Positions 26,681-36,214 of a stretch of DNA of 64,000 nucleotides are shown piece after piece. Each line of letters starts with the position of its first letter. The first letter of the stretch is position 1. Where the stretch lies: positions 806,001 through 870,000 of the forward strand of contig NZ_CP021416.1 of NCBI RefSeq assembly GCF_002162315.1, written 5' to 3'. Source of the DNA: Sulfurospirillum diekertiae (GTDB lineage: Bacteria > Campylobacterota > Campylobacteria > Campylobacterales > Sulfurospirillaceae). Made by a program: the position numbers and the translations under genes. Below the pieces are notes generated by a model that saw only the letters and a program-made list of their open reading frames with translations, did no database searches and was not told the origin of the DNA.

Positions 26681-27769
26681 ATGAAAACACGTATTATTTT
26701 AGTAGGTGGATTTTTGGGAGCGGGTAAAACAACGCTGCTGTGTGAGTCAGCACGAATGCTAAGCGAACAAGGCAAACACGTTGGTCTAATCACCAATGAT
26801 CAAGCATCGGGACTGGTCGATACAGCATTTCTTGAGCGCTCTCTCAGTTGCGTTACAGAGGTCAGTGGTAGCTGCTTTTGCTGTAATTTTAATGGTTTTG
26901 TAGAGGCTATCTCTCACCTCAAAGCAAAAGGTGCTATGGAGATGATTATTGCTGAACCTGTAGGCAGTTGCACGGATCTTTCTGCCACGATTATGCAGCC
27001 CTTAAAACAAAAATTTGAAGAGGATTTGATCGTTTCGCCGCTGAGTGTTTTAGTCGATCCCGAACGATTGAACGCTATACTCAAAGGTGGTGCATCGGGG
27101 CTTCATGAAAGTTCGGCGTATATTCTTCAAAAACAGCTTGATGAAGCCGATATGATTGTCATCACAAAAATAGATTTACTGACATCGGATGAGCTTGAAA
27201 CCTTAAAAAGGTGCGTTGCCAAGAGGTGGCCATTGGCTAAAATCTTCTCTTTAAGCGCTAAAAGTGGTGAAGGCTTGGATCTGTGGCTTGATGAAGTGAC
27301 CCATTCTACAGTAGCAGGAACGCACTTAGCCGAAGTTGATTATGATATTTACGCACAAGGAGAGGCTGTACTTGGATGGCTTAACACGACAGTAACGCTT
27401 AAAGGTCACTCTGTGAATTGGGACACGTTCACGCAAAAAGTGTTAAAAAGCTTGGCAGAGCGGTTTGATGCTTTAAACTTAACCGTTGGGCATGTCAAAG
27501 TGTTACTCGAAGCAGACAAAAAGTATAACATAGGCAATGTGACAGGAAAGAGTGAGACTCTTAGCGTAAGAGGTAGTGCAGGAAGCGGAAATCAGGCTCA
27601 AATGACGTTGAATGCACGTGTTGAAATGAATCCAGCAGCGTTAGATCGTATCGTAGCTGAGGTCATTTCTAAGGTATGTGGCAATGAGATTGCTCAAAAA
27701 ATCGAAGCTTCCAAATGCCTGCAACCCGGACGTCCAAATCCAACTTACCGCTACGATTATGTCGTATGA
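26681..27769 (+). CDS. CobW/P47K-family GTPase
   Basis: G3E GTPase of 362 residues. The P-loop GGFLGAGKTTLL lies at residues 8-19, the CxCC motif (GSCFCCNF) near residue 65, EPVGSC near 95 and the guanine motif TKIDLL near 160. Family members deliver metals (zinc, cobalt) to target enzymes. Three ATGs are in tandem (26675, 26678, 26681); the third gives the best spacing from AAGG. It is the last gene of the rightward operon and overlaps the opposite transporter by 13 bases. It may insert a metal for the radical SAM/methyltransferase system. Confidence 0.8.
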   Translation: MKTRIILVGGFLGAGKTTLLCESARMLSEQGKHVGLITNDQASGLVDTAFLERSLSCVTEVSGSCFCCNFNGFVEAISHLKAKGAMEMIIAEPVGSCTDLSATIMQPLKQKFEEDLIVSPLSVLVDPERLNAILKGGASGLHESSAYILQKQLDEADMIVITKIDLLTSDELETLKRCVAKRWPLAKIFSLSAKSGEGLDLWLDEVTHSTVAGTHLAEVDYDIYAQGEAVLGWLNTTVTLKGHSVNWDTFTQKVLKSLAERFDALNLTVGHVKVLLEADKKYNIGNVTGKSETLSVRGSAGSGNQAQMTLNARVEMNPAALDRIVAEVISKVCGNEIAQKIEASKCLQPGRPNPTYRYDYVV

Positions 27770-28617
27770 TAGTGCTTCATAAAAAGATGATGTAACCACC
27801 ACGAAAAGGCAATAACACCGCTTCCCAAAGTCAGTAAGGGATAATTAGTCGGCGTTCCCCAGATGAGAAGGTTTATAATCAACCCTGCGGGAACGTGTAC
27901 ATTGTTCATGATGGCAAGCACTCCTGCATCGACTTCGCATGCGCCTTTGTTCCACAGAAAATACCCAAGACCCGAAGCGACAACCCCTAGCCACACTAAA
28001 ACGCCCCATTGTATCAAAGTAGGTGAGAGTTTATCGGTGTTGGCAAACAGTCCAAACGCAACGATGCTGACAAGCAGTGCTCCAAAGTGAAAGTAACCAA
28101 ATACATCACGTTGTACAATATTTGTGTTGGATTCCATTACTTTTTTATAGGCACTTTGCCCAAGAGCAAAACAGATATTCGCCCCTTGAACCATCAAAAA
28201 GCCTGTAATAAACTCAGAATTGACGTTTTGATAACGAATAATATACGCCCCCAAAACCGCCACACCTGTGCTGATAAGATACAGCGGTTTAAACTGCCCC
28301 TTTAGTCCATCATAAATCAGCGTCACATAGATAGGTGTAAAAATGGTGAAAAGAATGACCTCAGGAACGGTAAGAAATAAAAAGGATTGATAGAAAAAGA
28401 TATACATGAAGCCAATTTGCACACTGCCAATCAGCATGATTTTAAGCTTTAATTTTGTGGGAACACCTCGAAATTTTGTAAAAGGCAAAAAAACCAGTGA
28501 CGAGAGGCCAATACGCACCAACACTGCAAAATAGCTATCAACCTGACCTGCCAAAACTTCGCCAATAAAACTAAATGAAAATGCCCAAATTAGCGTCATT
28601 AAAATCAAATATCGCAT
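27757..28617 (-). CDS. EamA/DMT-family transporter
   Basis: Inner-membrane protein of 286 residues with ten predicted helices arranged as two EamA repeats. The second-repeat motif (ALGQSAYKKVM) and the C-terminal PLLTLGSGVIAFSWWL are typical. Members export amino acids, nucleosides or other metabolites; no substrate can be named. It converges on the CobW gene with 13 bases of overlap and is monocistronic. The ATG at 28617 begins the first helix. Confidence 0.8.
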   Translation of the reverse strand: MRYLILMTLIWAFSFSFIGEVLAGQVDSYFAVLVRIGLSSLVFLPFTKFRGVPTKLKLKIMLIGSVQIGFMYIFFYQSFLFLTVPEVILFTIFTPIYVTLIYDGLKGQFKPLYLISTGVAVLGAYIIRYQNVNSEFITGFLMVQGANICFALGQSAYKKVMESNTNIVQRDVFGYFHFGALLVSIVAFGLFANTDKLSPTLIQWGVLVWLGVVASGLGYFLWNKGACEVDAGVLAIMNNVHVPAGLIINLLIWGTPTNYPLLTLGSGVIAFSWWLHHLFMKHYHTT

Positions 28618-28919
28618 GTGAATCCTTGTGAAAATGAAGGTGTTACTATAGCATGGGGAGAATTAGATTTAAAGAAAAGAATTGGGGAGACTAAAGGTGA
28701 GAAGATATTTTTTAGGTTTACATGTAAAGAAAGACAGAGAGTAATAAGTTAAAAGTTTAGCTCATTTTTGTTCTTTGTTTTAAAGTATTACATATTATAA
28801 AAGAGTTCTTTTGTAGCACTTTTTGAAAAAAAATTGAAAGGTAAGCTTTAATATTTATTGTTTTATTTCATATTCTTTTTGAAGGGAGTAATATAAAAAA
28901 TTATTTAATAAGGAACAAA
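28618..28919. other. AT-rich intergenic region before the AIPR gene
   Basis: About 300 bases, very AT-rich, with one TTACATGTAA copy at 28718 followed by AAGAAAG. AAGGA at 28911 serves the AIPR gene. No gene, RNA or clear promoter pair was recognised. The base composition changes here and stays AT-rich through the AIPR gene, suggesting the edge of an acquired segment. Confidence 0.4.
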
Positions 28920-30729
28920 ATGAGTTTAAAAATATTACTTGATGATCAAATTGATAAACTATTTGATGACAACCCTGAATTAAAGTCAATAAAAAAGAAT
29001 GTTTTTGAAATTGCTGTTGCTTCATTTGCAAACTTAAAATATTTATATGGATTAGAAATCGATGATTTAATTGATGGAATTATGGGGCAATCTGGTGATG
29101 AAGGTATTGATCATTGCTATGTATTTTGTAATGGGATGCTCGTAAAAGATGAAAATCATCCCATTAACAAAGAAAGTAGTATTAAAGTAAAATTTTTTCA
29201 AGCTAAAAAAGAAACAGGATTTTCAACTACTGGATTTAAAAATTTGAAAGAAGGGATTGAAGAAATCTTTAATTTAGAACTACCTTTAGATAAACTTCGT
29301 GTAATAGGTGCAAATCAAGATATTATAGAGATGGCTGAGTTAATACGCACAATATTTAGAAAATCAAGTAGAGAACGGGCTAGCTTTAGCTGTGAAGTGT
29401 ATTATGCAACTATATCCACAGAACTAAATATTTCAGCAAAAATATTACATTTACAAGATGAATTAAAAAATAATTCTTTACATATTCCTTTTGAATTTGA
29501 ATATTGGGGGGCTCAAAGACTTTTAGACTTGACTGAAAAACATGAGGAAGCTATTGAAATAAAGTTTAGTTCTCAGCCACTTGAAATAAAAGAAAGAGGT
29601 ATTGAATTAAGTGGTTATACAGGGTTAGTTGCTGGAAATGATTTAATAAACTCCTTATTAGATGAAGAAAATAATTTTAAAAGTCATTTAACCGAGGGAA
29701 ATGTTAGATATTTTTTAGGAGAAGATAAAAAAATAAATAATTCAATTATTGAAACTGCAAAAAGCCAAAGAGGTGCTGAAAATTTTTGGGCTATGAATAA
29801 TGGTTTAACTATTATTGGAGATTCAATAGAGCCTTTAGGCAATAACGAATATAGCATACTTAATCCACAAATTGTTAATGGATGTCAAACTGTTCATTGT
29901 CTTCATTATGCCTTTAACGAAATTAAAAGATTACCAGAGACTTTAAAAGTTTTTGTGAAAATTGTAAAAACTAATAAATTGGACATTCAAACTGATATTA
30001 TCAGTGCGACAAATTCTCAAAATCAAGTAAAATCAATTAGTTTAAAAGCTAATGATAATATTCAACGAAATATAGAAAAATTTCTTAAAGATGTTGGTAT
30101 ATACTATGAAAGACGAGAAAATTTTTATAAAAGACAAGGGTTTACAGGCAATAAAGTAATTGGTTTGTTAAAAATGGCACAAATAGTACATACAGTTATA
30201 AACAAGGAGTCTATAATTGCAATGAATGATACATCTACACTCTTTGAAACTCAAACTAAATATGATTCTATTTTTAATGATTCAGCAGATTTTGACATAT
30301 ATAAATATACAACTATTCTATATCAAAAAATTTGGACAATGAAAAATTCAGATTTAAGAGTTAACACTTATACTGATAGTATTAGAAGCTTGATTTCAAA
30401 AGGAGGCTTGATTTTTTTACATATTGTGAGTTCCTTGATGATGTCAAGAGTGGTTGTTAAAGACGAAGAAGTTCAAAAATTAACTTCCAATTTAATAATA
30501 AATACTCCTACTAGAAACAATCCATTTTCAAAAAGAAAGGTTCAATTATTTGAAGAATTAGATAATGAAACTTTTTTTAGATGCTATTTATCAAGAAGCA
30601 AAAACAATATTCTTTGAAGCGGCTCAATCATATCAAACAATTACAGGAAAAGAACAAATATCTCTATTCAAGAATAGAACTTTTGATAAAGATTACTTAA
30701 GACCTATTATTGATAAATATTTGATATAA
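28920..30729 (+). pseudogene. AIPR-family abortive phage infection protein, frameshifted near the end
   Basis: Protein of the AIPR family, linked to abortive infection and phage defence. The diagnostic ILNPQIVNGCQTV motif lies near residue 320 and the ATNSQNQVKSIS segment near 360. As read it stops at 30617 after 565 residues. Removing one T from the T7 run at 30572-30578 continues the frame through DAIYQEAKTIFFEAAQS and ends at 30727-30729. The gene is far more AT-rich than its neighbours, uses AAA/AAT/TTA codons heavily, and stands alone, consistent with horizontal acquisition. The molecular mechanism of AIPR is not established. Confidence 0.8.
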
Positions 30730-30808
30730 AAACATTAAGAGAATAAAAAGAAATGCTTGCTTTTGAGGGAATTTTAGGGTACTAATTGAAGCTAGTACGG
30801 ATTCATTC

Positions 30809-31720
30809 TTAAACCACATGCTCCAAAATAATCCCTACAAACAAAAGCAGTCCAAAGAGGGTTGAGAGTTGTGCGGTTGCTTGCATGGCGGGCATTAGCT
30901 CAAGAGCGGTTCTTTTGATTTTAAAGCCAAGGATGGCTCGCAAGGCTTTGGGGAGGCTCAAGAAAACCAGCAGTGCCCAAAACGAGATGACATGTGCCAA
31001 AACCAAACCGACCATCCACAGATACGCGGTGGCGATGACGTAGCTAAAGACTTTAACCGCTCGTTCGTATCCTAAAACGATGGGTAAGGTGTGTCGTCCT
31101 TTTTCTTGATCGTTGTCTAAGTCTCGAAGGTTGTTTGCCATATTGATCGCACCCACTAAAAAGCCGATGGGCAGTGAGATGAGCACCGCGCGCATCGTGA
31201 GGGTGTCCGCTTGAATAAAAAAGGCGATCCAGAGAATAAACAGCCCCATAAAAAGCCCAGAGGCGATTTCTCCAAAAGGCGTATACGCGATAGGTTTAGA
31301 CCCACCCGAATACAAATACCCAACCGCCATACAGCCAATGCCAGAGAGTCCAACCCACCAACTGCTATGGATGCAGATGTAAAGCCCGATAAACAGAGAA
31401 ATCAGACATAAGAGTTTGGCTAAATTGGAAATGGTTTTAGGCTCAAAGCCATCGCGCACGATGCTACCGCCAATGCCGATGGAATCTTTCGTATCGAGCC
31501 CGCGTTTATAGTCAAAATATTCATTGAAAAGATTGGTAGCGATTTGAATCAGCATGGAGGCTGTGAGCATTGCCCAAAAGAGGTTCCATCGTACCGTGTA
31601 GGTGTATTCCAACGTCAAGGCTGTGCCTAAGATGACGGGGACAAACGAAGCGGTTAAAGTGTGTGGTCGAGTCATTCGCCACCATTTCATTCCTGCGCTT
31701 TGGTGTGTCTGCTGTGTCAT
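30809..31720 (-). CDS. menA: MenA-like UbiA-family prenyltransferase
   Basis: Integral membrane enzyme of 303 residues with eight or nine helices. The Asp-rich motifs NLFNEYFDYKRGLD (about residue 63) and NNLRDLDNDQEKGR (about 195) bind prenyl diphosphate through Mg2+. The N-terminal WWRMTRPHTL is typical of 1,4-dihydroxy-2-naphthoate polyprenyltransferase, which joins the side chain to the menaquinone head group. Campylobacterota usually make menaquinone by the futalosine route with a different UbiA member, so the substrate is not certain. It is divergent from pncB with 118 bases between. Confidence 0.75.
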   Translation of the reverse strand: MTQQTHQSAGMKWWRMTRPHTLTASFVPVILGTALTLEYTYTVRWNLFWAMLTASMLIQIATNLFNEYFDYKRGLDTKDSIGIGGSIVRDGFEPKTISNLAKLLCLISLFIGLYICIHSSWWVGLSGIGCMAVGYLYSGGSKPIAYTPFGEIASGLFMGLFILWIAFFIQADTLTMRAVLISLPIGFLVGAINMANNLRDLDNDQEKGRHTLPIVLGYERAVKVFSYVIATAYLWMVGLVLAHVISFWALLVFLSLPKALRAILGFKIKRTALELMPAMQATAQLSTLFGLLLFVGIILEHVV

Positions 31721-31838
31721 CGTTTAACCTTTTTAGAGGCTCACTCTTTCAAAGAATTCTCAGAGCCTATTCCTATTTTCTAAGCAATAGTATAGCAAAA
31801 TGAGACTATAAAGGCAGGATGAAAAGATAAGGAGCTGT

Positions 31839-32975
31839 ATGCAAAACAGTAACTGGCCGGACGTCAATGACGTGACCGCATGGACCGATAAATATTTTTC
31901 TAATACCAAAGCAATCATTGAACATTTTGGTGACAAGGAAGTTACGTATGCTTTCTTTTTACGTCGACCAGTGCTTTGCGCAACACGTTTAGCCACGCAA
32001 TGGGTTCAAACGCAAGCAAAAAATAGCGGCATGAGCGTTACTATCGAAGTGATGCACGAGGAGGGCGAGTGGGTAGGCGCGGGTGAGCCTTTGTTTTATC
32101 TCAGCGGTTCTTTTGCTTTTTTAACAGAACTGGAAACGCTCATTTTACAAAAGTTAGGCTCAGCGTGCGTCGCCGCTTACAATGCCTATGAGATGTGTCA
32201 AATACTTCCACACGTTGCATTTTTAGCAATGGACGCACGTCACTGCGCAGGAACGGAAATGGCTGAAATGATGGCGTATGGTGCATCGGTTGGCTCAAAC
32301 GTAGCACAGCGGAAACTGGGAGCTGTAGGATTCATCGGCAACGCAACCGATGCAACAGCTCACTTCTTTGGTCGTGAAAAAGGGTTGGGTACGGTTCCGC
32401 ACGCCCTCATCGGATACGCTAGCTCAACGCTTAAAGCGGCTCAAATGTTCCACGAATGTTTTCCACAAGAAAATATTCCTATTTTGTCCGATTATTTCGG
32501 TCGAGAAGTGACCGATACATTAGAAGTCTGTAACGCTTTTGCTGATTTAGCGCACGATGGAAAGGTTGCCGTTCGGCTCGATACCCACGGCGGACGCTTT
32601 TTAGAGGGACTTGATACGCAAAAAAGTTACCACGTACTCGAACGCCACGCACCTGACGCGGTACGTGACTACCGCACGGAAGCGGAACTGCATGACTTGA
32701 TCGGTACGGGTGTTTCGGCTGCTGCGATCTGGAGTATGCGCGAAACTTTGGACAACGCAGGCTTTTCCAAAGTACGCATTATCGCCTCTTCGGGTTTTAC
32801 ATCGCAAAAGTGCCGTTCGATGGCGTGGGCAAAAGCGCCCATCGACATCATCGGTACGGGCTCCTTTCTTCCCGATCGCTGGAGTGAAACCAATGCGACT
32901 GCTGACATCATCGCTTATGGTGGAGTGCCAAGGGTTAAAGTTGGACGGGAATTTTTGCTGAAAAAAGAGTATTAA
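31839..32975 (+). CDS. pncB: Nicotinate phosphoribosyltransferase
   Basis: NAD-salvage enzyme joining nicotinate and PRPP. The length of 378 residues and motifs fit the family: the Ser/Thr-rich phosphate loop HCAGTEMAEMM, EVTDTLEVCNAFADL, VRLDTHGG (about 248) and IIGTGSFLP near the end. AAGGAG lies 5 bases before the ATG. A decayed duplicate of its last 42 codons is present at 34880, with a similar hairpin after it. Pairing with menA is divergent and probably not functional. Confidence 0.83.
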   Translation: MQNSNWPDVNDVTAWTDKYFSNTKAIIEHFGDKEVTYAFFLRRPVLCATRLATQWVQTQAKNSGMSVTIEVMHEEGEWVGAGEPLFYLSGSFAFLTELETLILQKLGSACVAAYNAYEMCQILPHVAFLAMDARHCAGTEMAEMMAYGASVGSNVAQRKLGAVGFIGNATDATAHFFGREKGLGTVPHALIGYASSTLKAAQMFHECFPQENIPILSDYFGREVTDTLEVCNAFADLAHDGKVAVRLDTHGGRFLEGLDTQKSYHVLERHAPDAVRDYRTEAELHDLIGTGVSAAAIWSMRETLDNAGFSKVRIIASSGFTSQKCRSMAWAKAPIDIIGTGSFLPDRWSETNATADIIAYGGVPRVKVGREFLLKKEY

Positions 32976-32998
32976 CTGATTCTTATGCCATACAATTA

Positions 32999-33033
32999 GG
33001 ATAAAAAGGAAACGTTATAGCACCTTTTTATCC
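32999..33033 (+). terminator. Hairpin after pncB
   Basis: GGATAAAAAGG (32999-33009) pairs perfectly with CCTTTTTATCC (33023-33033). A degenerate palindrome TTTACATATAAA follows directly. A closely similar hairpin-plus-palindrome follows the pncB remnant at 35026. Confidence 0.65.
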
Positions 33034-33161
33034 TTTACATATAAAAAATCAAAAAGTTAAAAGTTTGGTTCCTTTAACTGCTTTAACTGTTGTCAATTTA
33101 CACAATCCATAGAAAACTTCTAATCAAGAAGTTTTTTAATAGGGAAGATATAGTTATTTTG

Positions 33162-34011
33162 CTAATTTCCCTTTTCTACGAAATTTGTGGATCTAGATAG
33201 CTCTTCCCATTTTGATATTTCATTTTTCATTGAATTTAGCTTATCATTTACAAATAATAGAGCATCATCTCCTAAATATAATCGTGTTGGCGGATTTTGT
33301 GTTTGTATTATTTTCATTACGGCTTGTGCAGCTTTATCTGGATCACCTGGTTGAAAACCACTTTTTTTTTCTCTAGCCTCTCTTATTGGATTCATAATTT
33401 CGTCGTAGTCATTAATCACTCTATTAGAGCGTTTCATAGATCTTCCTGCCCAATCCGTTCTAAATTGTCCTGGAGCTAGAGTGGTAACATGAATGTTAAA
33501 GTCTTTAACTTCTTTTCCTAAAGACTCAGAAATACCTTCTAAAGCAAATTTACTTCCACAATAATAACTTATGCCAGGCATAGTTATAAAACCACCCATT
33601 GAGGTAACATTAATAATATGACCATTTCTATTTTTTCTCATTGACGGAAGAACGGCTTTTATCATAGCAACTACCCCAAAAACATTTGTATTGAACTGGT
33701 CAATTAACTCTTGTAAAGGTGATTCTTCCAATATACCTTCATGACCATATCCTGCATTATTAATCAGTACATCAATACTCCCATGAGTATTTAAAATATT
33801 TTCTACAACCTTTGGTATTTCATCAAAATTATTGATATCCAATAATACTGGATAGGCTAACTGAGTATTTAAATTTGAAAAGTCTTGTGCAGATTTTTGA
33901 TTACGCACTGTACCTATTACCTTATGTCCCTCTTCAATTGCTTTTTTGGCAAAAGCATTTCCTAGTCCAGAACTTACTCCTGTGATTAAGATAGTTTTTT
34001 TTTTCAGCCAT
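33162..34011 (-). pseudogene. Short-chain dehydrogenase/reductase, frameshifted at its N-terminus
   Basis: NAD(P)-dependent SDR. The open frame to 33908 has the NAG motif (LINNAGYG) and the catalytic YYCGSK but no Rossmann start. Removing one base from the T10 run (33995-34004 on the plus strand) joins it to an ATG at 34011 and supplies the missing N-terminus, including KTILITGVSSGLGNAF with the TGxxxGxG motif. GGAG lies upstream of that ATG. The gene is AT-rich and divergent from a TetR gene; the pair looks like a regulator and its target. The substrate is unknown. Confidence 0.78.
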
Positions 34012-34030
34012 TTTAATAATCTCCTTTTAT

Positions 34031-34063
34031 TTTATATCGTGACTTAAGTTTATATCATGATAT
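34031..34063. promoter_or_regulatory. Candidate TetR operator between SDR and TetR genes
   Basis: Two 12-base direct repeats, TTTATATCGTGA (34031-34042) and TTTATATCATGA (34049-34060), differ at one base and start 18 bases apart. The second is part of the perfect palindrome ATATCATGATAT (34052-34063). They lie between the divergent start codons, where a TetR repressor would control both genes. Inference from position and symmetry. Confidence 0.5.
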
Positions 34064-34129
34064 GAAATGATACAATAACGGCAGACAAAATGTCAATAGA
34101 ATGGTTAAATTATATAAATTGGAGAAAAG

Positions 34130-34722
34130 ATGTTAGAAAAAAGAACTTTCATTGAGAGAAAAAAATAAATTGATTATTAAAGAAAAGATTCTTAATGCAG
34201 CAGAAATACTTTTACGTGAAAATGAAAATATAGATTTTTCAATGCGAGAATTAGCGAAAAAAGCTGAAGTGAGTTTTGCTACGCCATTTAATTATTTTGG
34301 GGATAAAAATTCTATTTTACAAGAACTATCTTCTAGATTGATAAATGAAATGAAAAATTGTTTTGACAAAAAAGATAAACACAATGATAGTATAAGTAAT
34401 TTGATGACAATGGGAGAAATTGCGGTAGAAGTTCTTTTGAAAAACCCAATACTTAATAAATTTATTATAGGTTCTTTAAATATTCCAAGAAAAGAATCAC
34501 TAAATATAAAAGAAGATTCTGAACACTTATGGAAAGCTGCATTAGAAAATACAGATGAGCTTAAAGGAGGGGACAGATTAAAAAAAAGAACTAAGTTCAC
34601 AAATAGCGTTATGCTTTAGAGGAAATATAACATTTTGGTGTACAGGAGATATAAAAGATGAAGAACTAAAAGATTCTTTTTTAAAAGGGATTTCCTTTTT
34701 ATATTACGGTATAACCCATTAA
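34130..34722 (+). pseudogene. TetR-family regulator, two frameshifts
   Basis: Small DNA-binding repressor with an N-terminal helix-turn-helix (SMRELAKKAEVSFATPFNYFGDK, split by no indel). As read, the frame runs from TTG 34152 to 34619. The natural ATG at 34130, with GGAG upstream, joins this frame if one A is removed from 34137-34142 (giving MLEKELSLREKN). Removing one A from the A8 run at 34580-34587 extends the C-terminus through ELSSQIALCFRGNITFW to a stop at 34720-34722, giving a normal TetR length of about 195 residues. It likely represses itself and the divergent SDR. The ligand is unknown. Confidence 0.72.
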
Positions 34723-34879
34723 AGGTCTTGAAGATATTACAACCATTGTTTTAATCCATTCTTTTGAAAATACTCTATTGCCAATCAAAAACAAATAATA
34801 TCTTTAGTAGGACTTGACCCCATTGAGCGAACTTCAGGTTCGTCTGTAAGAGGGAAAATACGCATCTCTAAAGCTAGAA

Positions 34880-35008
34880 ATAGACTTTATCGGCACTGGT
34901 TCGTTTTTACCTGAAAAAAGGAGCGAAATTAACGCCACCACTGACATCATCGCTTATGGTGGAAGGGGCAAAGTAGGACGGGAGTTTTTATTCAAAAAGA
35001 GTCGCTAA
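34880..35008 (+). pseudogene. Remnant of a second pncB (last 42 codons)
   Basis: An open segment reading IDFIGTGSFLPEKRSE...KVGREFLFKK is a clear but diverged copy of the pncB C-terminus (IDIIGTGSFLPDRWSE...KVGREFLLKK). Upstream similarity fades near 34840 with frame breaks. The hairpin that follows is also shared with pncB. From 34723 to 34879 nothing else coding is seen. Confidence 0.8.
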
Positions 35009-35025
35009 AGTATTCTGATTAAGCG

Positions 35026-35059
35026 GAGAAAAAGGAAAGGGTGACTTTCTCTTTTTCTC
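35026..35059 (+). terminator. Hairpin after the pncB remnant
   Basis: GAGAAAAAG (35026-35034) pairs with CTTTTTCTC (35051-35059), followed directly by TTACATGTAA at 35061. The layout mirrors the hairpin and palindrome after intact pncB. Confidence 0.55.
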
Positions 35060-35105
35060 TTTACATGTAAACAGTTCGCCCAGAACCATTTTTTAGATGA
35101 TTAGG

Positions 35106-36050
35106 TTACGCTTCGCCCAAGGCTTCAAGCATATCAAACGTTGGGATAAAAAACAGCGTTCCTGTCACGGCGGTACTAAAATCGAGCAATCGATCGTAAT
35201 TGCCTTCTTCTGTACCGATAAACATCGCTTCAAGCATTTTGCGTGTGGTACTAAAAGTACTTGCATAGCCTATAAAATAAGTCCCAAACTCATGTTTACT
35301 GACATTGGCAAAGGGCATATTGGCGCGAATGATTTTGAGTTCATTGCCTTCTTCATCCTCAATGTTCGTCACAACGTTGTGCGCATTGCTTGGTTTTTCG
35401 TCATCGCTGAGCTCAACATCGTTAAATTTTCGTCTGCCAATCACTTTTTCTTGCTCTTCAGTTGAGAGGCCATTCCATTGGTTCATGTCGTGCAGGTATT
35501 TTTGTACAAACGCATAACTTCCCCCATTAAATGCCTCTTCATCATGGATGATCGCTGCTTCATAAGCCTCTTGATCTTCAGGATTTTCCGTTCCATCCAC
35601 AAAGCCTATCATGGCTCTGCCCTCAAAATAGCGAAACCCATGCACTTCATCGATGGATTCAACGACACCTTGCAATTTTTGACTAATGATAGAGGCAATT
35701 TCAAAACATGGAGCCATCTTTTTGGCGCGAAGATGAAAAAAGAGATCGCCTTTCGTGGAAACAGCAGTATGCTTATCGCCTTTGATCTCCTGAAATGTTG
35801 ATAACTCTTTGGGTTTTTCCTCTTCTCCAAAAAGGGTGTCCCAAGCATCTGAGCCAAAACCCATAACACCGCTGATCTCAAGCTCAGGATATCGGCCTTT
35901 CATACTTCGTACAATCGCACTAAAGCTTCCACAGACCTCTTTGACTTTGTCCTCAGTGTTTGGCGTGTCGAGTAATCCATAAACGATAAAAAGCGCATTT
36001 TCCCCTGGTTTATCTGTAACGGCTTGATGATGGGTAGTTTGAAAATCCAT
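35106..36050 (-). CDS. Dyp-type haem peroxidase
   Basis: Dye-decolourising peroxidase of 314 residues. The diagnostic GFVDGTENP motif with catalytic Asp lies near residue 150; the proximal haem His is in NAHNVV near residue 223 and a conserved Arg is in IIRANMPFA near 242. There is no signal peptide or twin-arginine motif, so it is probably cytoplasmic or encapsulin-loaded; no encapsulin gene is seen here. It uses H2O2 to oxidise organic compounds. It is monocistronic and divergent from the oleate hydratase gene. Confidence 0.88.
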   Translation of the reverse strand: MDFQTTHHQAVTDKPGENALFIVYGLLDTPNTEDKVKEVCGSFSAIVRSMKGRYPELEISGVMGFGSDAWDTLFGEEEKPKELSTFQEIKGDKHTAVSTKGDLFFHLRAKKMAPCFEIASIISQKLQGVVESIDEVHGFRYFEGRAMIGFVDGTENPEDQEAYEAAIIHDEEAFNGGSYAFVQKYLHDMNQWNGLSTEEQEKVIGRRKFNDVELSDDEKPSNAHNVVTNIEDEEGNELKIIRANMPFANVSKHEFGTYFIGYASTFSTTRKMLEAMFIGTEEGNYDRLLDFSTAVTGTLFFIPTFDMLEALGEA

Positions 36051-36214
36051 AGTAGTTCCTTCAATTATTTTAGTTTAGGTATTTTACAAAAATAAGAATT
36101 AAGGCTTATCTATCATACTTTGTAAACAGTAACATACCTCTCATGTTACATTTATCTGCTTAATCACCATATCGTGACTTCGCCGTTGCATAATGGAGCA
36201 TACAGGAGCAAACT

